A DNA stretch of 64,000 nt from Neolewinella lacunae. Lineage in GTDB: Bacteria; Bacteroidota; Bacteroidia; Chitinophagales; Saprospiraceae. Of this stretch, positions 42,306-52,100 are shown one piece after another. Below the pieces are notes generated by a model. That model saw only the letters and a program-made list of their open reading frames with translations, was not told where the DNA came from and did not search any database. Within the stretch, counting starts at the first letter, position 1. Every line of letters begins with the position of its first letter. The translations under genes were made by a program, and so were the position numbers. The DNA lies in assembly GCF_014349155.1 (NCBI RefSeq), contig NZ_JACSIT010000091.1, forward strand, positions 124,001 to 188,000, given 5' to 3'.

Positions 42306-42542
42306 TTATCCCACGCTGCTTTCGAGGTAAGCAACGGCCTGACCGACGGTCTGGATGTTCTCCGCCTGCTCGTCAGGAATGCTGATGTCGAATTCCTTCT
42401 CGAACTCCATGATGAGTTCGACGGTGTCCAGGCTGTCGGCTCCCAGATCGTTCTGGAAACTTGCATCGGTAGTTACCTCCGTTGCATCGACGCCGAGCTT
42501 ATCGACAATAATCTTCTTTACTTTTTCCTCAATGCTAGCCAT
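42306..42542 (-). CDS. acpP: Acyl carrier protein
   Basis: A 78-residue carrier of fatty acyl intermediates. The phosphopantetheine serine is in [15 protein letters not shown] (D-S-L), about residue 38. The start [19 protein letters not shown] is typical of AcpP, and the ATG at 42542 is preferred over the longer frame, which extends upstream without conservation. The protein is very acidic, as expected. It precedes fabF with an intervening terminator, so it is probably expressed at a higher level. Confidence 0.96.
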   Translation of the reverse strand: MASIEEKVKKIIVDKLGVDATEVTTDASFQNDLGADSLDTVELIMEFEKEFDISIPDEQAENIQTVGQAVAYLESSVG

Positions 42543-42875
42543 AGTATAGTTGGCGTTTAATGAATAATTGCGGCGCAAAGAAAGTGCGAAAGGTTTACTT
42601 GAGCAAATCTTGCCCTTCAAAAGAAGGCTGAAGGCCGCGTTGTAAGCTTACAACAGCGTAAGTATACGCCAGGCTGACGCTTTTTCCCGGCGCTGGTCAC
42701 TATTTCCCCGTTTTTTTTCTGGCCGGGGGGGACTTTTAAGCCTCAGCAGCCCGGTTTTCTTTGGTCCAGCGGTCCGCACGCGGCGGGGCTGGGCAGCGCA
42801 CTTTTTCTTGGCTTTTGCCGCTTTGCCGTACTTTTAGGGGTACTTCGCCCCTTCCCGTCCATCCCCTTTGCACGC
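42543..42875. promoter_or_regulatory. Divergent region between acpP and adhesin 1, with a 16-bp palindrome
   Basis: A perfect palindrome GTTGTAAGCTTACAAC lies at 42639-42654, followed within 2 bases by the partial palindrome GCGTAAGTATACGC (42656-42669). Both are about 100 bases upstream of acpP. On the plus strand TACTTTTA near 42832-42839 may be the -7 box for the adhesin gene. No gene seen. Confidence 0.5.
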
Positions 42876-45800
42876 ATGTTCGACAAATTTACCCTCCTTC
42901 TATTCGCTCTTTTCCTTTCTTTTTCCGCCGTTTTTGCCCAGGTTTCTCCCTCCAGCGCACAGTTCCCCCTGGAACTCCAGCGCGTTACGGGCAAACACGG
43001 CAGGGCCTCCAACGCCAAGATGCTCTGCACCGATCCCAACCCTTTTGTCATTGTAAGCTGCGAGGGCGAATTGCCGAATACTGGCGATAATGACCCCAGC
43101 GACGGGGCATTTATGACCTGGACGGCCACGGGGTCCAGCAACCTTTATTACAGCCGCATCTACAACGGGCCCGATACTTTTCAGATCGTACGGGCGGGCA
43201 CCAACCTTTCGGTATACCCCGCGAGCGACCCCGCCACCAATACCTATACCGCTACCCTGGCCATCGGCGGCGGATCCAGCAACGCCTGCCTCGCCCCGGG
43301 CACCTGGACGGTCCAGGTGTGGGACGTCCAGGACGCCGACGGAGATTTACTGCCCGATCGGGACGCCAACGGGGCCATCATCGGGTGCTTCAGAATTTGC
43401 TCCTTTGACTTTTTCCCTTCCTGCCCACCCCCCAATACAACCACCTTCACTGCCAACGTAGTAGACATCGGCTGCAACGGCGGCGGCTCCATCAGCCTGA
43501 ATAACTACAGCATCAACGACCTGTACTGTGTTTCCCCCATCGGTGCAGGAGCCAGCCTGATGTGGACCGGCCCCGGTGGTTTTACCGCTTCCACCCAAAA
43601 CATTACGGGCCTGATGCCCGGAACTTACACGGTGGAGGTGCGGGACTTCTACGACTGCATTACGCAGGGCACCTTCACGGTCAACCAGTTGCCCCCCGTC
43701 AGCATCAACTGCAACCTGGTGAATGGACCAACGGTATTTGGCAGCAACGATGGAGTGGTTGCGGTGAACATCGGGTCGGGGACGGGCAATTATACGATTG
43801 CATGGTCAGGGCCCAGTTCGGGCAGTCGGGCGGGGATCGACGGCAACAACAACATCGGTGGCCTGTTGGCTGGCACCTATACCTTTACCGTTACCGATAA
43901 CACTTCGGGATGTACGGACAACTGCATGGTTACCCTGCCTGATCCACCCTGCATGGTCGATTTTACGGTGATGCAAGATGCCCTGGGCGACGTCGTCATC
44001 ACCCCCGTCAGCGGGATGCCGCCCTTTCGGGTCAGCTACACGGGGCCCTCTTTTCAGGACGATATCGGGCCCTTTGGCATTGGGGGCATTACCCTTCCGG
44101 GCGGACAGTTCATGGTTGGGGAATACGTTTTCACCGTCTACGAAGTCAATCGGCCCGACTGTGATATGTTTCAGTTCTACACCATTGAGGGGCCCGACTG
44201 CTCAGACTTTACCCTGGTGAGCAATGTGGCAAGCCCCATCACTTGCGGAGGCGCGAACGACGGGCAGATTGCCCTCGCCTTTACCGGCGGGCAAAACCCG
44301 GTGGTATCTTGGACTGGCCCCGGAGTCTCGGGCTCCACGCAAGCCACCATCAGCAACCTGGGCCCCGGCACCTACAATTTCCAGATCATCGATGACCGGG
44401 GTTGCTTTCTGGAGGGCAGCCACACCCTGACGGCCCCACCCGCGCTGCAATTTTCCTGCGCTGCTCTCAACGAGACCTGTCCTGCCGCCAACGACGGCAG
44501 AATTGGGCTGAATCTGGCCGGTGGAACCGGTGCCTACACCCTGACTTACACCGCCGTGGACACGGATGGGAATCCACTGCCCCCGCAGTCCGGCCTGACA
44601 GTAGCCAACGGCGACACCCTCCGCAACCTCGTCCCCGGCCAGTATAATTTGCAAATCCGCGACGCCAACAACTGTACCCAGACCTGTATGGCCAGCATCA
44701 CGGCATTCACCTGCCCACCCGGCGGTGGTGCCGACCAAAGCATCACCGTCGATTCGGTTTTTGACGCCACAGTGGTGAATGGCACGGGCGAAGTAGTGGT
44801 GGACCTGGCAGGAACGGGGCCCTGGACTTACCGGATCACCAGCACCACCGGCGGACTGGACCTGAGCTTTACGGCCAGCAGCAGTCCTGATACCGCCATC
44901 AATCTCCCCATCGATACTTACCGACTCGTGTTGGTGCTGCCAGCGCCGGCCGCCGGCACCCCCGCCTGTTGCATCGTTACACCTCCACCGCCCGTCACTT
45001 TCGTAGTTGAGGGGCCGGTGTGCGATCTCAGTGCAGTTCCAACGACCACCAACCCGCTTTGCTTCGGCAGCAGCGACGGAAGCATCAGCCTGGCGGTGAC
45101 CGGAGCAAGCAGTGGCCTGACCATCGACTGGAGCGATGATGCCTTCGACGGCCTCAGCAGCGCCAGCAACCTGGGAGCAGGGACCTACACCGTCATTGTT
45201 TCCGATGACAGCGCTTGTCCGGTGCCGCCGCTGACGATTACGCTGCTCGACCCGCCAGCGCTGGAGGTACAACTGACCGAAACCAGCCCCATTAACTGTT
45301 TTGGGGAAACTACCGGAGCCATTGCCGCCACCGTCCTTAACGCTGGTGGCATGCTGACTTACGCCTGGTCAGTAGCCGCCCCGACCGACACCGACACCCT
45401 GCGGAACCTGGGAGCAGGCACTTACGGCCTCACCGTCACCGACGCCAATTCCTGTGCCGCCAACGCCAGCCTGAGCCTGGGCCAGCCTGCCGCCCTGGAA
45501 CTCCTGTGCAGCGCAACTACCGAAACCGCCGCCGGTGCGGAAGACGGCACCATCACCCTTTCCATCGCGGGGGGCGGACCAACCGTAACCTTAAGTAGCG
45601 TCCTCGGCACCTTGCGGGTAAGCAGCGGCAGCGACACCACCTTCACGGGTCTGCCACCGGGCACCTACAACCTGTTGATTACCGACGACAGTGGTTGTAC
45701 CGCCACCTGCACCGCCATCGTCAACCAGGGCGGCTGCGAGATCACCACCAGCATCACCCCCACCCAGCCCGACTGTAACAACCCCACGGGCTCCGCCGCA

Positions 45801-48800
45801 GCAAGCGCTAGCCTGCTGGCCAACGGGGCCGTCAGCTTCCTCTGGAGCAACGGAGAAAGTACGGCCCTAGTCAGTAACCTCACCCCGGGAAGCTACTCCG
45901 TTACGGCTACCGACGCGCTGGGGTGCCAGGCCAACGCCAGCGTGAGCATCGTGGCGTTTACCGACTTCCCCACGGCAAGCGTCCTGGGCTCCAGCGCAGT
46001 CTGCGACGACGGATGTGTGGACATTAATTTTGGTTTTACGGGAAGTGGTCCGTTTCAAGTCGACTACACCATTAGCCGCAACGGTGCCCCTCCCCAGGCC
46101 GCAAACTTCACCATTGTGGCCTCCGGAGTGGAGAGCTTCTGCCCGGCCAGTTTTGGTTTCCCCGACCTGGAAAACGCCCGCGTCAACTTCCTCACCGTAA
46201 CCGATGCGAATGGCTGCGCGAGGCCTTTCACCAGCGTTGTGGACATCAACCGTTTGCCTCCCGCCGTCGGCACCTTCGCAGCAACGCTCTGCGCGGGCGA
46301 CACCCTGACCTACGCCGGCGAAAGCTTCCACGCCGCGCGGTCGGTGGGCGACGTGGTCCTGCCCGGCGCATCCGCCAATGGCTGCGATTCGACCGTGGCC
46401 GTCAGCGTGACCTTCTTTGCTCCCGCCGTCGGCACCTTCGCAGCAACGCTCTGCGCGGACGACACCCTGACCTACGCCGGTGAAAGCTTCCACGCCGCGC
46501 GGACGACGGGTGATGTGATCCTGCCCGGCGCATCCGCCAATGGCTGCGATTCGACCGTGGCCGTCAGCGTGACCTTCTTTGCTCCCGCCGTCGGCACCTT
46601 CGCAGCAACGCTCTGCGCGGGCGATACCCTGACCTACGCCGGTGAAAGCTTCCACGCCGCGCGGACGGTGGGCGACGTGGTCCTGCCCGGCGCTTCCGTT
46701 AACGGTTGTGATTCGACCGTGGCCGTCAGCGTGACCTTCTTTGCTCCCTCCGTCGGCACCTTCGCAGCAACGCTTTGCGCGGGCGATACCCTGACCTACG
46801 CCGGTGAAATCTTCCACGCCGCGCGGACGGTGGGCGACGTGGTTTTGCCCGGCGCTTCCGTCAACGGTTGTGATTCGACCGTGGCGGTCAGCGTGGCCTT
46901 CTTTGCACCTGCGTTCAGCGCCCTGGACACGACCATTTGCGCCAGCGATACCCTCACGTTCGCCGGTGAAATCTTCCACGCCGCGCGGACGGTGGGCGAC
47001 GTGGTCCTACCCGGCGCTTCCGTCAACGGTTGTGATTCGACCGTGGCGGTCAGCGTGAACTTCTTTGCTCCCGCCGTCGGGACCTTCGCAGCAATGCTCT
47101 GCGCGGGCGATACCCTGACCTACGCCGGTGAAAGCTTCCACGCCGCGCGGACGATGGGCGACGTGGTACTGCCGGGAGCTTCCGTCAACGGCTGTGATTC
47201 GACCGTGGCCGTCAGCGTGAACTTCTTTGCTCCCGCCGTCGGGACCTTCGCAGCAATGCTCTGCGCGGGCGATACCCTGACCTACGCAGGTGAAAGCTTC
47301 CACGCCGCGCGCACGATGGGCGACGTGGTACTGCCGGGAGCTTCCGTCAATGGCTGTGATTCGACCGTGGCGGTTAGCCTAAGTTTCTTCCCGCAGGTGA
47401 GCGGGGTGCTGGATACAACGATTTGCGCGGGCACCTCCTTTACCTTCCACGGCAGGACTTTTGCGGCGGCGGCTACGGCGGTACCTGTGGTTTTGGACCT
47501 GCCCAGCGTGAACGGTTGTGATAGCCTCGTGCTGGTGACGGTACGGGTGCTGGAACCGGCTACGGTCAGCCTGAGCGGCGACGGGGTGGTGTGTGCCGAT
47601 GGTTTGCTGCCGCTGACGATCAATTACGACGGCGATGGCATTGCGCAGGTGGAACTGAGCAGCCAGCCCGGGGCATTCCTGAGCATTTTCAGTGGTTCTG
47701 CGGAGGTGGAAGTGGCGGCGGCGATTGGCACTACCGTCCGCATTCTTAGCGCCAACGACGGGGGGGCCTGCCCCTTGGCGCTGAGCGGGGCGGTGCTGGT
47801 CAGCCAGTCGGATCTGGCCGTCTCGATTGACATCACGAGTGGGAATGGCGTGTACGCAGTGAGTTGCCCGGACGCCGAAGATGGGGCGGTGCTGGCCATC
47901 CCGACCGGCGGGACGGGCCCCTACACTTTCGCCTGGAGCAACGGGGCGGATGGGGCAGAACTCGGTGGACTGGCCGCTGGCAGCTACTCCCTGCTGGTGA
48001 CCAGCGGACGGGGCTGCCAGGCCCAGGACAGCGTAAAGCTGACGGCGCCGGAGGTGATGGCCGTGGCGGTACTGCCGCTCGATGCCACCTGCCAGGACAC
48101 CCTTCCCGGGCTGGTCATTACCGACATTCAAGGGGGGACGGGGCCTTACGTGTACCGTACGGGCGACGGGCCTTTCCGGAGTCCGGGGGCCTTCCCCGAT
48201 ACCCTGCGGGCCAGTGCGGGAGTGACCACCTTCGCGCTCGAAGACGCCAATGGGTGCCTGCTGACCCAGGAATTCACGCTCGCACCCGCCCCCCAGGGCA
48301 GCATTGTGGTGACGCCCAACCGGGTAATTATCGGGACGGGCGACAGTGTCCGGCTGCAAGTCCTGACCGACCTGGAGGCCATTGGCTACCGGCTTACGCC
48401 CGGGCCGGAAGGCTTGTTGACGGAAAACAGCTTCTTCGTTGCCCCCACCCTTTCGACCGTCTATACGGTAACGGCCATTGACAACAGCGGCTGCACCGCA
48501 ACTGCGGAGGCGGAAGTGTTGGTGGACCGCTACGTGCCGGTGTACGTACCCAATGCTTTTTCTCCGAACGAAGACGGCCGCAACGACCTCTTCCGGGCCT
48601 TCGGGGATGAGCAGGTGGAGCGCTTCAGGGAGTTTGCCGTTTTTGACCGCTGGGGATTCCTCGTGGCGAGCCTCCCGGGACCGATTGACCCGGCGGACCA
48701 AACCTGGGGCTGGGACGGACGAACGGCCGACGGCAGGCTGCACCAACCGGGAGTATACGTTTACAGCATCCGCGCCGATTTGCGGGATGGGCGTAGCCTC

Positions 48801-48833
48801 GTTTTGAAAGGAGAGGTGGTATTGGTGCGGTAA
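42876..48833 (+). CDS. Giant secreted adhesin with SprB-type repeats and gliding C-terminal domain
   Basis: A 1,985-residue surface protein. The signal peptide (MFDKFTLLLFALFLSFSAVFAQ) is followed by an N-terminal region with CEGELPNTGDNDPSDGAFMTW, shared with the neighbouring adhesin. Residues about 190-1100 hold many Ig-like SprB-type units ending in G-T-Y-x-V/F-x-V-x-D-x-x-G-C. Residues about 1129-1507 hold seven nearly identical 54-residue units (GDTLTYAGESFHAARTVGD, NGCDSTVAVSVTFFAP), followed by a degenerate unit. The C-terminal 100 residues (VYVPNAFSPNEDGRNDLFRAFG ... DRWG ... WDGRTADGR ... GVYVYSIRA) form the gliding-motility-associated, T9SS type B sorting domain. It is probably exported by T9SS and used for gliding or adhesion. 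No SprF-like partner is adjacent. A core-repeat variant lies at 46905-46923. Confidence 0.92.
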   Translation: MFDKFTLLLFALFLSFSAVFAQVSPSSAQFPLELQRVTGKHGRASNAKMLCTDPNPFVIVSCEGELPNTGDNDPSDGAFMTWTATGSSNLYYSRIYNGPDTFQIVRAGTNLSVYPASDPATNTYTATLAIGGGSSNACLAPGTWTVQVWDVQDADGDLLPDRDANGAIIGCFRICSFDFFPSCPPPNTTTFTANVVDIGCNGGGSISLNNYSINDLYCVSPIGAGASLMWTGPGGFTASTQNITGLMPGTYTVEVRDFYDCITQGTFTVNQLPPVSINCNLVNGPTVFGSNDGVVAVNIGSGTGNYTIAWSGPSSGSRAGIDGNNNIGGLLAGTYTFTVTDNTSGCTDNCMVTLPDPPCMVDFTVMQDALGDVVITPVSGMPPFRVSYTGPSFQDDIGPFGIGGITLPGGQFMVGEYVFTVYEVNRPDCDMFQFYTIEGPDCSDFTLVSNVASPITCGGANDGQIALAFTGGQNPVVSWTGPGVSGSTQATISNLGPGTYNFQIIDDRGCFLEGSHTLTAPPALQFSCAALNETCPAANDGRIGLNLAGGTGAYTLTYTAVDTDGNPLPPQSGLTVANGDTLRNLVPGQYNLQIRDANNCTQTCMASITAFTCPPGGGADQSITVDSVFDATVVNGTGEVVVDLAGTGPWTYRITSTTGGLDLSFTASSSPDTAINLPIDTYRLVLVLPAPAAGTPACCIVTPPPPVTFVVEGPVCDLSAVPTTTNPLCFGSSDGSISLAVTGASSGLTIDWSDDAFDGLSSASNLGAGTYTVIVSDDSACPVPPLTITLLDPPALEVQLTETSPINCFGETTGAIAATVLNAGGMLTYAWSVAAPTDTDTLRNLGAGTYGLTVTDANSCAANASLSLGQPAALELLCSATTETAAGAEDGTITLSIAGGGPTVTLSSVLGTLRVSSGSDTTFTGLPPGTYNLLITDDSGCTATCTAIVNQGGCEITTSITPTQPDCNNPTGSAAASASLLANGAVSFLWSNGESTALVSNLTPGSYSVTATDALGCQANASVSIVAFTDFPTASVLGSSAVCDDGCVDINFGFTGSGPFQVDYTISRNGAPPQAANFTIVASGVESFCPASFGFPDLENARVNFLTVTDANGCARPFTSVVDINRLPPAVGTFAATLCAGDTLTYAGESFHAARSVGDVVLPGASANGCDSTVAVSVTFFAPAVGTFAATLCADDTLTYAGESFHAARTTGDVILPGASANGCDSTVAVSVTFFAPAVGTFAATLCAGDTLTYAGESFHAARTVGDVVLPGASVNGCDSTVAVSVTFFAPSVGTFAATLCAGDTLTYAGEIFHAARTVGDVVLPGASVNGCDSTVAVSVAFFAPAFSALDTTICASDTLTFAGEIFHAARTVGDVVLPGASVNGCDSTVAVSVNFFAPAVGTFAAMLCAGDTLTYAGESFHAARTMGDVVLPGASVNGCDSTVAVSVNFFAPAVGTFAAMLCAGDTLTYAGESFHAARTMGDVVLPGASVNGCDSTVAVSLSFFPQVSGVLDTTICAGTSFTFHGRTFAAAATAVPVVLDLPSVNGCDSLVLVTVRVLEPATVSLSGDGVVCADGLLPLTINYDGDGIAQVELSSQPGAFLSIFSGSAEVEVAAAIGTTVRILSANDGGACPLALSGAVLVSQSDLAVSIDITSGNGVYAVSCPDAEDGAVLAIPTGGTGPYTFAWSNGADGAELGGLAAGSYSLLVTSGRGCQAQDSVKLTAPEVMAVAVLPLDATCQDTLPGLVITDIQGGTGPYVYRTGDGPFRSPGAFPDTLRASAGVTTFALEDANGCLLTQEFTLAPAPQGSIVVTPNRVIIGTGDSVRLQVLTDLEAIGYRLTPGPEGLLTENSFFVAPTLSTVYTVTAIDNSGCTATAEAEVLVDRYVPVYVPNAFSPNEDGRNDLFRAFGDEQVERFREFAVFDRWGFLVASLPGPIDPADQTWGWDGRTADGRLHQPGVYVYSIRADLRDGRSLVLKGEVVLVR
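46261..47394 (+). repeat. Seven 162-bp tandem repeats in adhesin 1
   Basis: Units start at 46261, 46423, 46585, 46747, 46909, 47071 and 47233, exact period 162 bp (54 codons). Most differences are synonymous or single-residue. The fifth unit has a divergent start (PAFSALDTTICASDTLTF), matching a unit of the second adhesin. Confidence 0.9.
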
Positions 48834-49137
48834 GCCGCCTCCGGGCGCGGCCGCAGGTGCCAGGTAAAGGACCGGGAGCGAGCGAGGAAGGGAGTACCGC
48901 TACCCCTTAAGCGCATGCGGGTGCTGCCCGTGCCCCGTGCCTGCCTGCCGTACGATCGGCAATTGATGCGATAACCGGCCCGTGGAGGGTGCTTTGGCGC
49001 ACCCGCAAAATTGCCCCCCTGACCGTATTTTATCAAATCATATACGTTAAATGTAGAAATATATGCCGTTCAATAAACTACCTTTGGTGACCTTCCTATT
49101 CTTGCAGCAGACTAGATAAGAGTGCTAAGCGCTGAAG
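48834..49137. promoter_or_regulatory. Core repeat and promoter upstream of adhesin 2
   Basis: An exact GGGCGCGGCCGCAGGTGC core lies at 48843-48860, just after the adhesin 1 stop and followed by CAGGTAAAGG. A TACCTTTG box at 49079-49086 lies in an A/T-rich stretch, 51 bases before the adhesin 2 ATG. No gene seen. Confidence 0.65.
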
Positions 49138-52100
49138 ATGAAACCGATTTACGTAGTGCTGCTGCTTTGCGCCTTGACGACCTTACAAGCGCAAACCGGC
49201 AGTGCGGAACAAGCAAGCCTGGGTCTTTCTCTGGTTAACCAGTCGCTGGTTGGCCCTAAAAGCGCTGCGCCCCCGTGCAACCCGGCCACTAACCCGATCA
49301 CCATTTTCGATCACGCCGGAGAGACACCGGTGACGGGAGACAACAACCCCGCCAACGGGGCATTCATCCGTTGGACGGCCACCGGCGCCAACAATTTTTA
49401 TTACTCCCAGATCTACAACGGCAGTGAAGTATACGAAGTCACCGACCCCTTCACCGGTGCCCGGCTTTTCCTGCCCAACCAACCCAACGGAACGGATTAC
49501 GCCGTAGAGCTGGCCATCAGCATCGATTTCGGCGGCATCTGCATCCCGCCCGGGGTGTGGACCATCCGGGTGTACGACGCGGTGGACAATGACTTCGACG
49601 GGCAGCCCGACCTCCTCGGGGGGGAAATCCAGGGCTGCTATACCGAAGAAACCATCAGCTTCTTCCCCTCCTGCCCGCCGCCGAGTATCAACCCGCCCTT
49701 CACCGTCGATGCCCAGGACGTGGGTTGCAACGGCACGGGGGCGTCGGTGGATCTCCTCAACTTCCAGACGGCGGAACTCTACTGCGTCGCCAACGACGGC
49801 AGCGGGGCTACTTTTTTGTGGTCTGGCCCCAACGGCTTTACTTCCTCTTCCCGCGACGTGAGCAACCTCAGCCCCGGCATTTACTCGGTGGAAGTAATGG
49901 ACTACTATGGTTGCACCTCCCGCTGGGTACGGGAGATCAGGGACCTTGACAACCTCGCCGTCGACTGCTCCACTGTGTTCTCCCCCACCCGCTTTGGCGG
50001 TAACGACGGACGCATTCGCCTGGACCTGCTGGCGGGCTCGGGCAACTTTCGCGTCGACTGGACGGGGCCAGTAAGCGGCACCCTGGGCAACGTAGTCACC
50101 GGCACCTACAACCTCACCAACCTGCCTGCCGGCACCTACACCATTACCGTTACCGACAACATTTCCACCTGCGTGGAAATCTGTACTGCCGTCCTTACCG
50201 ACCCTCCCTGCCTGATTGATTTTACCTTCAGCAACAATGCCGACGGTTCGGTCACCATCTCCCCTACGGCGGGCGTACCCTTCTTTTTCCTTACGTTTAC
50301 CGGCCCCACCTCTGCGGCCAACATCGGCCCCATCAACTTCAGCGGCATCACGCTGCCCGCCAGCCTTTTCCAAACCGGCTTTTACACCTTTACGCTGCGG
50401 GAGTTTGACCGCCCCGACTGTTTCCAGTCCGTCGTCATCCGCATTCCGCCCGACTGCATGCTGCAAGTTGGGTCCAGCAGTACCGACCCCATTTGCGCGG
50501 GCTCCGCCACGGGCACCATCGACCTTAGCATTGGGGGTTCCATCGGACCGGCTACCGTTGACTGGAACGTCGATTCGCTCGATGGACTGGAAAGCGTCAC
50601 CGGCCTCCTGGCGGGGACCTACGTCGCCAACGTATCCGATGCCACGGGCTGTACTTTTCCACCCATCAGCATTACCCTGACGGATCCCGCGCCGCTGGCC
50701 GTCACCCTGGCCCAGACCGCAGAGGTGGGTTGCTTCGGCGACCGCAACGGGTCCATCGCGGCTACCGTGACCAACGCGGTGGGGAACGTAAGCTACCGGT
50801 GGTCCGTCGATACCTTCCCGGCTACCCCCACCGCCCAACAGGTGGCCGCCGGCAGCTACTACCTGGAGGTAACGGACGAGAATGGCTGCACCGCCCGCGA
50901 CACCATCTTACTGACCCAGCCACTGCCGCTCACAATGGATTGCCAGGCCACGGCAGAAAGCATTGCGGGCAACGGGGATGGGCAGATTACGGTCGCGCAC
51001 GCAGGTGCAGTGGACGGAATAAGGATCAGTGGAGACCTGGGCGACTTCCCGCTGCGGCCCAACGCCGATACCACCTTTAGCAACTTAGCGCCCGGCACCT
51101 ACCAGATCGTCCTTACCAACCCCGACGGGTGCAGCACTTCGTGTACTGCCGTAGTTGCCCCGGGCCCTTGCGACCTCAGCGTCAACGTCGCCACCACCCA
51201 ACCCGACTGCAACAGTGCTACCGGCCAGGCCCAGGCCGTCGCTACGGGTGGCACGGGACCGCTGACCTACCGCTGGAGCAACGCTGCCACTACCGCTGCG
51301 CTGAGCAACCTGGCTCCTGGCACCTACACGCTTACCGTATCCGATAACTTTGGCTGCGCAGACACTGCCACGGTAAGCATTGTGGCCTTTACCGACTTCC
51401 CTGCCCTGACCGTGCGGCCGCCGACACCGATTTGCGACGACGGCTGCGTTACCCTGAGTTTTCAGCTCGCGGGGCCCGGCCCCTACACCATCCGCTACGA
51501 ACTGGAGCGGACGGGGGGGCCTTCGGCACTGGCTACCCTGACGCTGAATGGCTCAGGAATGCGGACTTTCTGCCCCGGAGAATTTGGCCTGACGAGCTTC
51601 GTCGGGGCCAGTTTCTTTTTCCGGGACGTAACGAGTGCCAACGGCTGCCGGCGCAACGTCAGCCTCCCCATTCCCATCCCCATCCGTCCGGCGGCCACCG
51701 GTACGCTGGCGCCGGTCGTGTGCCCCGGAGAAACTTTTCTTTACGAGGGGCAAGTCTTCGACGCCAACCGCCGCACGGGCGTCATCAACTATCCCAACGC
51801 TTCCGTTTTCGGGTGTGACAGCAGCCTTAGGATCAATCTCGGCTTCTATCCCCAGGCATTGGGTGATTTTGCAACGACCATCTGCCCGGGCGACACCCTG
51901 GACTACTTCGGATCGCGGTTCCACCCCGGCCGGACGATGGGCGACGTTGTTTTGCCGGGCGGATCGGTTAATGGTTGCGACTCTACCGTCAGCGTGCGCG
52001 TGGCTTTTTTCCCGGCCGCCACCGGAAGCTTCAGCACGACCCGCTGTGACACCGATACGCTTGATTACTTCGGCACCCTGTTTTACCCCGGCCAAACTAC

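Noticed and set aside
44202-46979. Minus-strand open frames with apparent repeats inside adhesin 1
   Set aside because: Their repeats mirror the coding repeats of the adhesin; no signal or domain on that strand.
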